NCBI GenBank assembly: GCA_963841235.1
Contig: CAWJBU010000001.1
Location: forward strand, 248,001-312,000
Reading direction: 5' to 3'
DNA: 64,000 nucleotides
DNA from: Palsa-147 sp963841235
GTDB lineage: Bacteria > Acidobacteriota > Terriglobia > Acidiferrales > UBA7541
The position numbers and the translations under genes were made by a program. Under the pieces are notes generated by a model. The model worked only from the letters and a program-made list of their open reading frames with translations. It did no database searches and was not told the origin of the DNA. Numbering within the stretch: the stretch's first letter is position 1; every line of letters begins with the position of its first letter. Positions 42,271-52,089 of the stretch are shown in pieces.

Positions 42271-44091
42271 ATGCGAACCCAGCCCCGACAACTCTTGCGA
42301 TTCATTGCCGCCGCAGTTTTCCTGCTTCTGGCCGCTTCGCTGCCGGCCGCAGATGATGGCGGCGTCATACCCATCGATCAAATCCAGCCCGGAATGAAGG
42401 GCGTGGCCTACACAATTTTCTCGGGCGACACTGTGGAGCCCATGGATCTCGAAGTGATCGGCATCCTGCGCAACGCCCTTGGCCCCAAGCAGGACGTCAT
42501 CCTGGTTCAAATGCACGGCGAAAAAGTGGAACATTCCGGCGTCGTGGCCGGGATGAGCGGAAGCCCCGTCTACTTCAACGGTAAACTCGCCGGAGCGCTT
42601 TCCCTCAAGCTCGGAATCTTCACGAAGGAAGCCATTGGCGGCGTCACGCCGATTGCAAACATGTACGACATCCAGAACGCGCTGCCCACCGCGCCCGCGC
42701 CGATACCGGCAACCCCCACTCAGACAACCAGTCCGCAGGCATTCGACGGCACGGCGGCAACGGGGATAAGGATCTCGATCCCCGCGGAATTCTCACAACG
42801 AGCTCCGCTGGGCGCCGGAAATTACCTGACTCCCATTGAAACGCCGCTCGTGGCCACCGGCATTACTCCCGCAGCCCTCGCTCAATTCGGAAGTCAGTTC
42901 GCCGCGCTGGGTATGGAGACGGTGATGGGAGGAACTACGCCGCCTTCGCCCGAGGACGCGAATCTCAAGCCGGGCGACATGGTCGGGATGCAATTGGTGG
43001 GCGGCGATCTCTCGCTCACCGCTGGTTGCACGGTAACGGCCATCGTAGGCGACCGCGTCTTCGCTTGCGGCCATCCGCTCTTCGGCTTCGGCTCATCGTC
43101 TTTGCCGCTGCTGAGAGGCCACGTGGTGATGACGCTGAATTCCGCGATGTCCTCCACGAAAATCATGAGCACCAGCGGCGTGATCGGAACTTTGACGGAG
43201 GATCGCACGACCGCGGTGATGGGGCGTCTCGGCGCAGCGCCGCCGATGATTCCGCTGGAAGTTTCCATCGCCACGCCGCAGGAACAGAAGCATTTTCATT
43301 TTGACGTAGCGGAAGTCCGCCAGCTCACTCCAGTCCTCGTCGCACTTGCCACCGTGAACGGCATCTCGACCAATACGGCGTACAGCGAGGGAACCACGCT
43401 CGAAGTAAGCGGAACAATCGATCTAAAAGGCCATCCGCCCGCTAAGATTGAAGATTACTACGCACCCACAGATGCGCCCGCACCCGGCGGCATCCAGGTC
43501 GCATTCGACGTTTTGAATATCTTCACGCAGATCTACAACAATCCCTACGAGCCCGCGCACGTTCAAAAAATCACGCTGGATGTGAAGCTCGTTCCCGAGC
43601 GCCACTCCGCTTCGATCGAAAGCGCCTGGAGCGAAAAGAGCGAGGTCGAGCCGGGCGAAACGATTGGCGTGAAAGTCTTGCTGCGTCCCTATCGCGGCGA
43701 GCCATTTATTCAAGAAGTTCCTGTGACGATCCCGCCGCAAGCCTCGCGCGGGCCTTTGCAATTGCTGGTCTGCGATGCCGAGACCTTGAACCGCACCACG
43801 CAGGCATTCGGCATCTCGTCGCAGCTCTCCGGCCTCGATGAACTCGTCGCGCTTCTCAATCGCGAGCGTCACAACGACCGCCTCTACGCCGCGCTGCTGC
43901 AAGCCTCGCCAACGCTGCTCGTCGAAGACAAAGAACTTCCGAACGTCCCGCTCTCGCAGATCAATGTTCTCGATCAGCGGAGAAATCCCGGCGGCGCGCG
44001 TCTGCTCTGGCAATCCTCGGCGGGCGAATGGTCCGTGCCGATGAATCAGGTCATCACCGGCCAGCGCGCGCTGACGATCACCGTGAAGTGA
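42271..44091 (+). CDS. SpoIVB/S55-like secreted serine-peptidase domain protein
   Basis: 606 residues with a signal peptide (MRTQPRQLLRFIAAAVFLLL, cleaved near SLPA). The S55-type phrases GMKGVAYTIFSGDTVEPMDLEV and GVVAGMSGSPVYFNGK carry a likely catalytic Ser (S96 or S98), and a later ACGHPLFGFGSSSLP supplies the His-containing motif. The C-terminal half (about 400-606) is beta-rich with no clear family. The Ser motif precedes the His motif, opposite to the order in SpoIVB. Activity is plausible but unproven. A minus-10-like TATCAT lies only 9 bases upstream. Confidence 0.72.
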   Translation: MRTQPRQLLRFIAAAVFLLLAASLPAADDGGVIPIDQIQPGMKGVAYTIFSGDTVEPMDLEVIGILRNALGPKQDVILVQMHGEKVEHSGVVAGMSGSPVYFNGKLAGALSLKLGIFTKEAIGGVTPIANMYDIQNALPTAPAPIPATPTQTTSPQAFDGTAATGIRISIPAEFSQRAPLGAGNYLTPIETPLVATGITPAALAQFGSQFAALGMETVMGGTTPPSPEDANLKPGDMVGMQLVGGDLSLTAGCTVTAIVGDRVFACGHPLFGFGSSSLPLLRGHVVMTLNSAMSSTKIMSTSGVIGTLTEDRTTAVMGRLGAAPPMIPLEVSIATPQEQKHFHFDVAEVRQLTPVLVALATVNGISTNTAYSEGTTLEVSGTIDLKGHPPAKIEDYYAPTDAPAPGGIQVAFDVLNIFTQIYNNPYEPAHVQKITLDVKLVPERHSASIESAWSEKSEVEPGETIGVKVLLRPYRGEPFIQEVPVTIPPQASRGPLQLLVCDAETLNRTTQAFGISSQLSGLDELVALLNRERHNDRLYAALLQASPTLLVEDKELPNVPLSQINVLDQRRNPGGARLLWQSSAGEWSVPMNQVITGQRALTITVK

Positions 44092-44120
44092 ATCCGTCGT
44101 AAAGAGGAGTCGTGAAGCCG

Positions 44121-46430
44121 ATGAAATGGCGAGCGAATGCGGTGTGCGTGCTGGCGGCGATGACTGTGCTGATTTCGGATCTTGCCCTCTCGCTGCCCGC
44201 CGAAAGCGAACACACCCGATTCTGGCGGCAATCGGAATACTCTGAATTCCAGCGAGGCACCGCCAAGGGCGTAGCGGTTCGCAGCGACGGCTCGCTCACT
44301 CCTGCTCCACACTTTGCGCCGTTTGCCGATCCGAACCTCGCCTACCTGTGGGCGTTGCGGCTCGATTCACATGGGAAACTCTATGCTGCCGGCGGATCGA
44401 ACGCCAAGGTCCTACGATTCGGCGAAAAAGGCGCGCCGACGACCGTGTTTGAATCCACGGAACTGGCTGCGCAATCGATCATTTTCGATGCGCAGGACAA
44501 TCTCTACGTCGGCACGTCGCCCGATGGAAAGATCTATAAAGTGACGCCGGCCGGACAAAAGAGCGTATTTTTCGAGCCCAAGACGAAATACATCTGGGCC
44601 CTGGCGATGGATTCGAACGGCACGCTATTCGTCGCCACCGGCGATCAAGGCGAAGTCTTCGCCATTGGCAGCGACGGAAAAGGAAAAGTCTTCTACAAAA
44701 GCGACGAGCGCCATGCGCGATCGCTGGCCTTCGACTCTCACGGGAATCTGCTGATCGGCACCGATCCGAGCGGGCTGATCCTCCGCGTTGAGATTCAGCG
44801 AAAGAAGTCCGGCGAAGTTGAAGCCGGCCATTCGTTCGTAGTCTACGAAACCGATAAGAAGGAAGTGACCAGTCTCGTCGTCGGGACTGACGGAAACATC
44901 TACGCGGCGGCCATCGGCGAAAAATCGAAAACCACGCCATACGTGCCTCCGGTTGTCGCTCCCGTCGGCGTGCCGCCGGCGGGCGCGCCCAACGCGCAAG
45001 CGGCTCTGGCCGCCCAGGCAGCCGCCGCTGCAGCGCCGCCCGTGGCTGTCCCATTTTTTCCAAGTCTGGGCGGAGGCAGCGAAGTTTATCGGATTGCTGG
45101 GGACGGCTCGCCGGAATCTCTATGGACCTCGCGCGAGGATCTGGTCTACTCGTTGGGATTTTCGAAGGACAATCGGCTCCTTCTCGGCACCGGCAATCAC
45201 GGCACGGTGATCGAACTGGGCGAGAACAGGCTTTTCTCTAACGTAGCTAACGCTTCGTCCGATCAGGTTACATCTCTCGTATCCGGCGCGGGAGGAGTGC
45301 TCTATGTGGGCACCGCGAACCCCGGCAAGATCTTTGCACTGGGCCCAGGGCGCGAGAAAGATGGATCGTACGAGTCGGCGCCGTTTGACGCCAAGATTTT
45401 CTCGCAATGGGGTAAATTGACCTGGTCCGGAGAAAATGGCGGCAAGGGCAAACTGGCGTTCTACGTTCGCTCCGGCAATACGTCACGCCCGGAAAAAAAT
45501 TGGAGTGAATGGTCCGGTCCGTACTCGGCATCGGGAGCGGACAGAGCCGCGTGTCCGGCGGCCCGCTTCGCGCAATGGAAAGTAGTGTTCTCGCAGGCGG
45601 ACGATGAAGCAACACCGACAGTTTCGTGGGTCAGCCTCGCCTACCTGCCCAAGAATGTGGCGCCTGCGATCGACGGCATCGTGGTTCAGAATCCCGGAAT
45701 TCGCATCCAGGGTTTTGCGGCGCCGCCGGCGGCTCCCGGTGCTGCAGCACCAGTGCAGATTCGCATGCCGCAGTCGCCAAATGCCGCGAATCCCGGAGCA
45801 ACGCCCTTTGTCGCCGAGGCATCACCCCGATCGCCGAAAGTCGAGCCGCCGCCGCAGGGCGTCGAGCAAAAGGGCTACATGAGCGTGGTATGGACCGCGC
45901 ACGATGACAACGAGGATGAGCTCACATACGCTCTTTATGTTCGCGGCGAAGGAGAAAAGAATTGGCGTCTGCTAAAGGACAAAATTGAGCAGCATCACTA
46001 TTCCTGGGACTCGACGACCATGCCGGACGGTGCGTACTACTTGAAGCTGGTCGCGACTGATCTGCCGTCCAATCCGGCCGGCCAGGCCCTCACGGCCGAG
46101 CGCGAAAGCGAGCGCTTCGAGGTCGATAATTCCCAGCCGGCGATTCAAAACCTGCGCGCCACGGCCGCCAAAGGTGCGGCGGGAGACATCACGGTAACGT
46201 TTGAAGTCCATGATCCGGCGACAGCCATCGCGCGCGCAGAATACAGTCTGGACAGCGGCGACTGGAGCGTCGTATTTCCCAAGGGCGATCTTTCCGATTC
46301 GCGCGAGGAGAGCTATGAAGTCCCGTTGCGCCATCTCTCGCCCGGCGAGCATACGATTTCAGTCCAGGCAGCCGACCGCAACGAGAACGAGACGAGCAGC
46401 AAGATTACCTTTACCGTTGCTGAGAAATAG
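44121..46430 (+). CDS. Secreted beta-propeller (NHL/SMP-30-like) protein with C-terminal Ig-like region
   Basis: About 769 residues. A signal peptide (RANAVCVLAAMTVLISDLAL) is followed by repeated propeller blades (about 60-420) such as LWALRLDSHGKLYAAGG, IIFDAQDNLYVGTSPDGKIYKV, ALAMDSNGTLFVATGDQGEVFAI. A Pro/Ala-rich insert (about 275-315) interrupts them. The C-terminal 200 residues look like fibronectin/Ig-type beta-sandwiches (WTAHDDNEDELTYALYV). GTG 44112 has GGAG only 2 bases away, so ATG 44121 is preferred. Role unknown; it follows the S55-like gene by 29 bases in the same direction. Confidence 0.75.
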   Translation: MKWRANAVCVLAAMTVLISDLALSLPAESEHTRFWRQSEYSEFQRGTAKGVAVRSDGSLTPAPHFAPFADPNLAYLWALRLDSHGKLYAAGGSNAKVLRFGEKGAPTTVFESTELAAQSIIFDAQDNLYVGTSPDGKIYKVTPAGQKSVFFEPKTKYIWALAMDSNGTLFVATGDQGEVFAIGSDGKGKVFYKSDERHARSLAFDSHGNLLIGTDPSGLILRVEIQRKKSGEVEAGHSFVVYETDKKEVTSLVVGTDGNIYAAAIGEKSKTTPYVPPVVAPVGVPPAGAPNAQAALAAQAAAAAAPPVAVPFFPSLGGGSEVYRIAGDGSPESLWTSREDLVYSLGFSKDNRLLLGTGNHGTVIELGENRLFSNVANASSDQVTSLVSGAGGVLYVGTANPGKIFALGPGREKDGSYESAPFDAKIFSQWGKLTWSGENGGKGKLAFYVRSGNTSRPEKNWSEWSGPYSASGADRAACPAARFAQWKVVFSQADDEATPTVSWVSLAYLPKNVAPAIDGIVVQNPGIRIQGFAAPPAAPGAAAPVQIRMPQSPNAANPGATPFVAEASPRSPKVEPPPQGVEQKGYMSVVWTAHDDNEDELTYALYVRGEGEKNWRLLKDKIEQHHYSWDSTTMPDGAYYLKLVATDLPSNPAGQALTAERESERFEVDNSQPAIQNLRATAAKGAAGDITVTFEVHDPATAIARAEYSLDSGDWSVVFPKGDLSDSREESYEVPLRHLSPGEHTISVQAADRNENETSSKITFTVAEK

Positions 46431-46505
46431 CCGGTCCGGTTCGTCGCGCGCGTACGCGAGATCCAGGAATCTCGCTCTAGCTGACTCTTAGATAGAATCC
46501 CGACA

Positions 46506-47453
46506 ATGCACAGCGGCCCCGACTTCAACGATATCCGCGCAGCGAGCGGACGCATCGCGGCGCAAATTCATCGCACGCCCGTGCTCACGTCCGAACTGCT
46601 CGATAAAATCGCCGGCGCTCGCCTTTTTTTCAAGTGCGAGAATTTCCAGAAAACAGGCTCGTTCAAGATCCGGGGCGCCACGAACGCGGTGCTCTCGCTG
46701 CCCGAGGAATCGGCGCGCCGCGGCGTAGTCACACATTCTTCCGGGAACCATGCGGCGGCGCTGGCCCGCGCGGCCCAACTCCGCGGAATCCCAGCGTGGA
46801 TCGTCATGCCCTCGAACGCGCCTGCAGTCAAGCGAGCCGCAGTGGAAGCCTACGGCGGAACAATTACGTTCTGCGAGCCGACGCTGGCTGCGCGCGAAAG
46901 TACGGCTCGGGATTTGCTTCAGAAGACCGGCGCGCAAATGATTCATCCGTATGACAACCGCAACGTAATCGCCGGCCAGGGAACCGCGGCGTTGGAGCTG
47001 TTGAACGAAGTGGCGGATCTGGATTTCATTCTCGCCCCGGTAAGCGGCGGCGGGCTGCTAAGCGGAACGGCGATCGCCGCGAAAGCGATAAATCCGAAAA
47101 TCCGCGTCATCGGCTGCGAACCTAAGAATGCCGATGATGCGTTCCGCTCGATGGCTTCCGGCCAGCTAGAGCCGGCTGCAAAGTCGGAAACGATCGCCGA
47201 TGGATTGCGAGCGACGCTCTGCCCGCTGACGTTCTCAATTCTGCGCGAATGCGTGGATCAGGTTGTAACGGTAACGGAAGTTGAGATCGGCAACGCCATG
47301 CGGACCATCTGGGAGAGAATGAAGATCGTCATCGAACCATCGGCCGCGGTTGCCGCGGCCCCGGCGCTGCTGCGGCGCCTCGGCGCAGAGGGCGGGCGCC
47401 TGGGAATCATTCTTTCCGGCGGAAACGTGGACCTCAGCCAGCTACCCTTCTAA
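46506..47453 (+). CDS. PLP-dependent threonine/serine dehydratase or serine racemase-like
   Basis: 315 residues, fold-type II. The Schiff-base lysine is K54 in NFQKTGSFKIRGATN, the substrate loop is SSGNHAAALA, and the PLP-phosphate loop is PVSGGGLLSGTA. The C-terminal regulatory ACT-like domain of long IlvA proteins is absent, so it resembles catabolic threonine dehydratase or serine racemase. It deaminates L-threonine or L-serine, or racemises serine. The exact substrate cannot be read from sequence. Confidence 0.88.
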   Translation: MHSGPDFNDIRAASGRIAAQIHRTPVLTSELLDKIAGARLFFKCENFQKTGSFKIRGATNAVLSLPEESARRGVVTHSSGNHAAALARAAQLRGIPAWIVMPSNAPAVKRAAVEAYGGTITFCEPTLAARESTARDLLQKTGAQMIHPYDNRNVIAGQGTAALELLNEVADLDFILAPVSGGGLLSGTAIAAKAINPKIRVIGCEPKNADDAFRSMASGQLEPAAKSETIADGLRATLCPLTFSILRECVDQVVTVTEVEIGNAMRTIWERMKIVIEPSAAVAAAPALLRRLGAEGGRLGIILSGGNVDLSQLPF

Positions 47454-47906
47454 TCAGAGGTCGTCGTGCGGTCTCCAGTCGTCCGGCGGGAAATCAATCA
47501 TCCAGAACTTCGGCGCGGGAGCGTCGAATTCAATCGGAACATGAAATCCCTCGGGCATTTCCTTCGCGCTGCGCACCACGCGGCACGCGACCTTCTCTCG
47601 GGTCACGGTATTCTCGAGCACCAGACGCGTCTGCGGTGGCAGATTTTCCGCGGAAATAATCATCGCCCCAAATGGGTTCACGCTCAGCGTGCGCACCTCG
47701 AGCGTGGCCTGAGCGCCTTTCAGATTCACATGCACGTGAGCGCGTATGCGCAGCAGCACACGCTGGCTGCGCCTCCGCTCATGTCCGTCATTTCTTACCA
47801 CGACCACGGGCGCGCCGGCTGCGTGCGCTGCCGCGGAAACCTTCTGTGTATGCGCCATCAATTTGTCTGGAGCGTGTAGTACTTCGCTATGACTATTTGT
47901 TGCCAT
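47454..47906 (-). CDS. PilZ-domain protein
   Basis: About 150 residues from the ATG at 47906. After an Ala/Val-rich N-terminal stretch the PilZ domain (about 45-140) shows ERRRSQRV with the R-x3-R element of c-di-GMP binders and LSVNPFGAMII in place of the usual D/N-x-S-x-x-G; the canonical serine is replaced by Pro, so c-di-GMP binding is uncertain. Strand-rich phrases TRLVLENTVTREKVACRVV follow. It would link second-messenger level to motility or surface behaviour. It converges with the dehydratase gene with almost no gap. Confidence 0.78.
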   Translation of the reverse strand: MATNSHSEVLHAPDKLMAHTQKVSAAAHAAGAPVVVVRNDGHERRRSQRVLLRIRAHVHVNLKGAQATLEVRTLSVNPFGAMIISAENLPPQTRLVLENTVTREKVACRVVRSAKEMPEGFHVPIEFDAPAPKFWMIDFPPDDWRPHDDL

Positions 47907-48251
47907 TCGAGTCAAACCTTCCCGTCAAGCTGGATTCGAGGCGTCTCCGTTGTGGATGGAAGTAACCGAACTTCATGGTTCCGGCAGAGTTCGCGGCGCT
48001 GCAGGCGCGACACCAATTCCGCCTCTCCCAGCGATCGCAACAGCCCCCTGTTGGATACTCCGTACCACCCCGTCAGACACACATCGACTAGCTCGATCTC
48101 TTCGATTGCGATGCTGCAGGGGAAGGTCCTACAGATCAAGGCGCTCGATTGCGCCCTAATGGAAGGCTACGCGGGGCATTAGGACAGGTCAATGGTACGA
48201 AAGTTCAGTCGGAGCGGTTGGGGTCGCGACGGCGGAACCGAACCGGATGCG
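47907..48251. other. Non-coding gap between pgl and the PilZ gene
   Basis: This 345-base gap has no gene I can support. It contains one 7-bp inverted repeat (CCTAATG at 48155-48161 and CATTAGG at 48177-48183, 15 bases apart). No clear promoter for the PilZ gene is visible. Confidence 0.4.
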
Positions 48252-48977
48252 TTAGAAAGCGGCCGCCTGATCGACGAACCAGATTACTCGCTTGGCGTCC
48301 ACGCGAGCTGCAGGATAGGGACTTTCCGGGCCGCCCGGGTCGCGTCGAATCGCCTGAAAAATATCGTGCTTTCCCTTCCCCGCCGCAAGGAAGAGTACTT
48401 CGCGAGCGCGATTGATAACTGGATAGGTCAAAGTCAGCCGCAGCCGCGGTTCAGCGGGCACTTTGGCGGAGACCACCCAGCGCTGCATCTCCTTCAGCGC
48501 CGGCGAACCGGGAAAAAGTGAGGCGCAGTGGCCTTCCGTGCCGACGCCAAGAAAAAGAATGTCGAATTCCGGTTGCCCGCCGAAAAAGCGGCGAAGTTCG
48601 GCTTCGTATTCTCGAGCCCCCTCGTCCGCCTGCGAGTAATTCGTCGGCACAGGATGAATATTCTTCGCGGGGATGGCAACATGTGCGATGAGTGATTCCC
48701 GCGCCATGCGGTAGTTGCTGTGCGGATCGTCGGCAGGGACGTAGCGTTCGTCGCCAAAAAAAAGATGGATCTGATTCCACGGCATCAGCGAAGAAAAATC
48801 CCGCGCCCAAAGCTCGTTCAGTGCCTTTGGAGTGCTGCCTCCGGAGAGGCAGATGACACAGCGGCCCCGGAGCCTGACTGCTTCTTGAACGATTCGCAGC
48901 GATTCTTCGGCGATCGCCTGCGTCATCAGCTCGTCGTTGGCGAAAACGCGAGCCTCGCCGATCACGACTCGGTCCAA
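48252..48977 (-). CDS. pgl: 6-phosphogluconolactonase
   Basis: 241 residues. The family signatures are CLSGGSTPKALNEL, HLFFGDERYVPADDPHSNY and LGVGTEGHCASLFPGSPAL, matching the DevB/NagB-type lactonase. It hydrolyses 6-phosphogluconolactone in the oxidative pentose-phosphate pathway. Its start overlaps the zwf stop by 16 bases. It ends the minus-strand pentose-phosphate operon. Confidence 0.93.
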   Translation of the reverse strand: MDRVVIGEARVFANDELMTQAIAEESLRIVQEAVRLRGRCVICLSGGSTPKALNELWARDFSSLMPWNQIHLFFGDERYVPADDPHSNYRMARESLIAHVAIPAKNIHPVPTNYSQADEGAREYEAELRRFFGGQPEFDILFLGVGTEGHCASLFPGSPALKEMQRWVVSAKVPAEPRLRLTLTYPVINRAREVLFLAAGKGKHDIFQAIRRDPGGPESPYPAARVDAKRVIWFVDQAAAF

Positions 48978-50491
48978 CCGTCCGTGAGGAAGCCGGAAAC
49001 CAGGCGGTCAGCTTCAGCCGGACCCCAGGTACCCGCAGCGTAAGGATGAACCGGCGGACGATTCTTGATCAGCGGCGTGTAAAGGCGCCAGGAATCCTCC
49101 ACCCAATCATCGCGCACGAAGAGCGTCGGATCGCCCTTGAGCACGTCGAGGAGCAGCGTCTCGTACGCCTCAGGCAGCGGCTCGAATGCATCGGAGTAAT
49201 GAAAATGAAGGCTCTGATTCTGCAGTTCGACGGTGTCGCCCGGCTTCTTGATCTCGAAGCGCAAATCAAATCCCTCATCCGGCTGAATCGTCATCACCAA
49301 CGAGTTGGCATGCAGCGCTCCCTGGCTGCATTTTTGGAACAACGCGACCGGCGGTCGGCGAAAATTTATGACGATCTGGCTGGCGCGGCTCGCCATGCGC
49401 TTGCCGGTGCGCAGGAAAAATGGGACGCCATGCCAGCGCCAATTCTCGACCCACAGCCGCAGCGCGACGAAAGTCTCTGTCTTCGAATCTTTCGCCACGC
49501 CGGGTTCTTCGGTATAGCCGGGTACATCGGTGCCGCCGATTTTGCCGCACGTGTATTGCCCGAAGACCACATCGTCCGCGCCGATGGGCATCACCGAGCG
49601 CAACACTTTGGCCTTTTCGTGGCGGATCGCTTCGGCTTCGAACGCGGGCGGCACTTCCATCGCCGTCAGCGTGAACAACTGAGTGATGTGGTTCTGGATC
49701 ATGTCGCGAAGCGCCCCGGCGCCCTCGTAATAGCGCGCGCGATGCTCGACGCCGAGAGATTCCGCAGCAGTAATTTCGACGCTGGCGATCCGATCGCGAT
49801 TCCACAGCGGCTCAAAGAGTGAATTCGCGAACCGGAAAACCAAGATGTTCTGAACCGTCTCTTTGCCGAGATAGTGGTCGATGCGATAGATCTGGTCTTC
49901 GTCGAAATACTTGTGCACGCATTCGTTCAGTTGCTCGGCAGACTCGAGATCGTGGCCGAACGGCTTCTCGATGACGATGCGCGTGTATCCGGAGCTATGA
50001 TTGAGTCCAGCGCTCCCGAGCCCGATAATCACGGTCGGAAATGCCTCGGGTGGCAACGCGAGATAGAGAACGCGATTGCCGGAAAGCTGCTTGTCCCGCT
50101 CGATCGATTGAATCCTCTCCGCGAGTCCTCGAAATCCGTCTGTGTCGGTCGCCGGAAGCCCATAGTAGAAAAGATTCTCGCCGGTAAAACGCGGAATAAG
50201 ATCATTGGCCGGAACACCGCCGGCTATCAATTCGTCCCGGCAGCGAGTCCGGAAACTCTCATCGTTCAGATTTGTCTCCACCGCGACGCCCAGAAGCACG
50301 CTGCGCTCCGGCAACAAGCCGCGCTTGCGAAGGCGATAGAGCGCCGGAAGAAGTTTCCGGCTCATTAAATCTCCGGTGGCTCCCATGATTACAAACAAGC
50401 AAGGCTCGGCAGGCAAGCGTTGCGGCGAGGGTCGCGGCGCGGCAGCGTCGCTCGTAGCCGGGTTAGGTGAATTTGCGGTGGTCGTGCTCAC
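48962..50491 (-). CDS. zwf: Glucose-6-phosphate 1-dehydrogenase
   Basis: 509 residues, slightly longer at the N-terminus (about 30 disordered residues) than typical. The dinucleotide motif is MGATGDLMSRKLLPAL and the active-site signature RIDHYLGKETVQNIL is exact, with EKPFGHDLESA upstream. It oxidises glucose-6-phosphate with NADP(+) or NAD(+). Order in the operon is gnd-zwf-pgl, with 48 bases between gnd and zwf. Confidence 0.96.
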   Translation of the reverse strand: MSTTTANSPNPATSDAAAPRPSPQRLPAEPCLFVIMGATGDLMSRKLLPALYRLRKRGLLPERSVLLGVAVETNLNDESFRTRCRDELIAGGVPANDLIPRFTGENLFYYGLPATDTDGFRGLAERIQSIERDKQLSGNRVLYLALPPEAFPTVIIGLGSAGLNHSSGYTRIVIEKPFGHDLESAEQLNECVHKYFDEDQIYRIDHYLGKETVQNILVFRFANSLFEPLWNRDRIASVEITAAESLGVEHRARYYEGAGALRDMIQNHITQLFTLTAMEVPPAFEAEAIRHEKAKVLRSVMPIGADDVVFGQYTCGKIGGTDVPGYTEEPGVAKDSKTETFVALRLWVENWRWHGVPFFLRTGKRMASRASQIVINFRRPPVALFQKCSQGALHANSLVMTIQPDEGFDLRFEIKKPGDTVELQNQSLHFHYSDAFEPLPEAYETLLLDVLKGDPTLFVRDDWVEDSWRLYTPLIKNRPPVHPYAAGTWGPAEADRLVSGFLTDGWTES

Positions 50492-50539
50492 TTGTAACTC
50501 TCCAATTTGTTTTGCCGGTCGCGCCGGCGCGCGAAAAAC

Positions 50540-51454
50540 CTACTTGCTCGCTACCGATTTCACCGCGTGGCCGCCGAATTCGTGGCGCATCATGGCCAGA
50601 AGTTTGTTGGCGAAAGGCTCCGGATCTTGCGACCGGAATCGCATCTCCAGTGCGGATGAAATCACCGGCAAAGGAACGCCCAGCTCGATTCCTTCGATCG
50701 CGGTCCAGCGGCCTTCGCCGGAATCGGTGACGTAGCCTTCAATGCCGTCGAGCTTCGGATTTTTGGCGAGCGCGTCGGCGGTGAGATCGAGCAGCCAGGA
50801 GCGAATCACGCTGCCGTATTGCCAGATCTGCGAAACCTGCAGGAGATCGAGATTGAAGTCCGTCTTGTGCCGCAGCAGATCAAGCCCTTCCGCGTAAGCC
50901 TGCATAATTCCGTACTCAATGCCGTTGTGCACCATTTTCACGAAGTGGCCCGAGCCCGCGGGTCCCACGCGCCCCCAACCTTTATCCGCGGCGGGAGCGA
51001 GCGTTTTGAAAATCGGCGCGAGCCGGTCGACCGCAGCCGCATCGCCTCCAATCATCATGCTGTAGCCTTCCTTCAATCCCCAAACGCCGCCGCTTGTGCC
51101 AACATCCACAAAATTAATTTTCTTCGCCCTCAGCTCGGCCGCACGACGCACGCTATCCCGGTAATACGAATTGCCGCCATCGATGATCGTGTCACCGTCG
51201 GCGAGCCGCGGCAGCAGCGCAGCAATCGTCTCGTCCACGGGCGCCCCCGCCGGAACCATCAGCCAAATCGCCCGCGGTGCCTTAAGTTGCCCGGCCAGCG
51301 CCTCGAGAGAATTCGCTCCCTGAGCGCCCTTTTCCGCAGTGCGCTGGACGGTAGCGGCGTCGCGATCGTATCCCACGACGCGATGCCCGCCCTGCAGCAA
51401 CCGCTCCGTCATGAAGCCGCCCATTTTTCCCAGTCCGATCATTCCCAGTTCCAT
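50540..51454 (-). CDS. gnd: 6-phosphogluconate dehydrogenase (decarboxylating), short type
   Basis: About 304 residues from the ATG at 51454, preceded by AGGAGA. The coenzyme motif is GMIGLGKMGGFM; substrate-binding phrases are DVGTSGGVWGLKEGYSMMIGGD and the lysine region GSGHFVKMVHNGIEYGIMQ. This is the short GndA type lacking the extra C-terminal helices of E. coli Gnd, often NAD-preferring. It oxidatively decarboxylates 6-phosphogluconate to ribulose-5-phosphate. It starts 14 bases after the HAD gene. Confidence 0.94.
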   Translation of the reverse strand: MELGMIGLGKMGGFMTERLLQGGHRVVGYDRDAATVQRTAEKGAQGANSLEALAGQLKAPRAIWLMVPAGAPVDETIAALLPRLADGDTIIDGGNSYYRDSVRRAAELRAKKINFVDVGTSGGVWGLKEGYSMMIGGDAAAVDRLAPIFKTLAPAADKGWGRVGPAGSGHFVKMVHNGIEYGIMQAYAEGLDLLRHKTDFNLDLLQVSQIWQYGSVIRSWLLDLTADALAKNPKLDGIEGYVTDSGEGRWTAIEGIELGVPLPVISSALEMRFRSQDPEPFANKLLAMMRHEFGGHAVKSVASK

Positions 51455-51468
51455 GCGATCTCTCCTGC

Positions 51469-52089
51469 TTATTCTCCGTCCAGAGTCACGCCTTGCTCCG
51501 CGAGGCTTTCCCGCAATTGACTCGCGTTTCGGAAATGAATCGTCGCCATTCCCAGCTCTTTCGCGCTCTCCACATTCAGTCCGCGGTCGTCTATGAAAAT
51601 GCATTCAGCCGGTATGCGGTGCGTGATGCTTAGAGCGCGGCGATAAATTTCATTATCCGGCTTGCGCACGCCGAGGTAACACGAGCTGAAAAAGGCATTG
51701 ATGTAACCGCGCAGATGAAATGTGTCGATGCGGTATTCATTGATCTCGAACGATTCGTTGTTCAGCGCGGCGATCAGATATTTCTTCGTTTTCGCAACTT
51801 GCGCCAGAACTTCCAGCGATTCTGGGAGCGGCTGCGAACGTTCGAAGACAAACTTCTTGAATTCGTTTCGCGTGAAGGGCCGCTCGCGATAAAAAACGGT
51901 GCGCTGCATGTAATCCGATAGCGAAACCGTGCCCGTCTCGAATCCGTTCAAAAGCAGCTCGTGCCGATCTTCAAATTCTTCCCAATCGAGGCGGAATTCC
52001 TCGACGGCCTGGCGGCGCGCCGGGCGATCCCAACCATTCGTCAAAACCACGCCGCCCATATCCCAGAACAGCGTGGTGATTTCAGGCAC
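51469..52089 (-). CDS. HAD-superfamily hydrolase, YihX-like
   Basis: About 206 residues from GTG at 52089, overlapping the stop of tal/pgi by 8 bases. Motif I reads WDMGGVV (D-x-G rather than D-x-D), as in YihX-type sugar phosphatases; motif II is in AALNNES; motif III/IV is VRKPDNEIYRRAL and CIFIDDRGLNVESAKELGM. Its place between transaldolase/isomerase and gnd suggests a sugar-phosphate phosphatase, possibly a damage-control enzyme. Substrate not established. Confidence 0.82.
   Translation of the reverse strand: MPEITTLFWDMGGVVLTNGWDRPARRQAVEEFRLDWEEFEDRHELLLNGFETGTVSLSDYMQRTVFYRERPFTRNEFKKFVFERSQPLPESLEVLAQVAKTKKYLIAALNNESFEINEYRIDTFHLRGYINAFFSSCYLGVRKPDNEIYRRALSITHRIPAECIFIDDRGLNVESAKELGMATIHFRNASQLRESLAEQGVTLDGE

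Noticed and set aside
48155..48183. 7-bp inverted repeat in the pgl-PilZ gap
   Set aside because: A single 7-bp pair 15 bases apart is expected by chance in a window this size, and no promoter is next to it.
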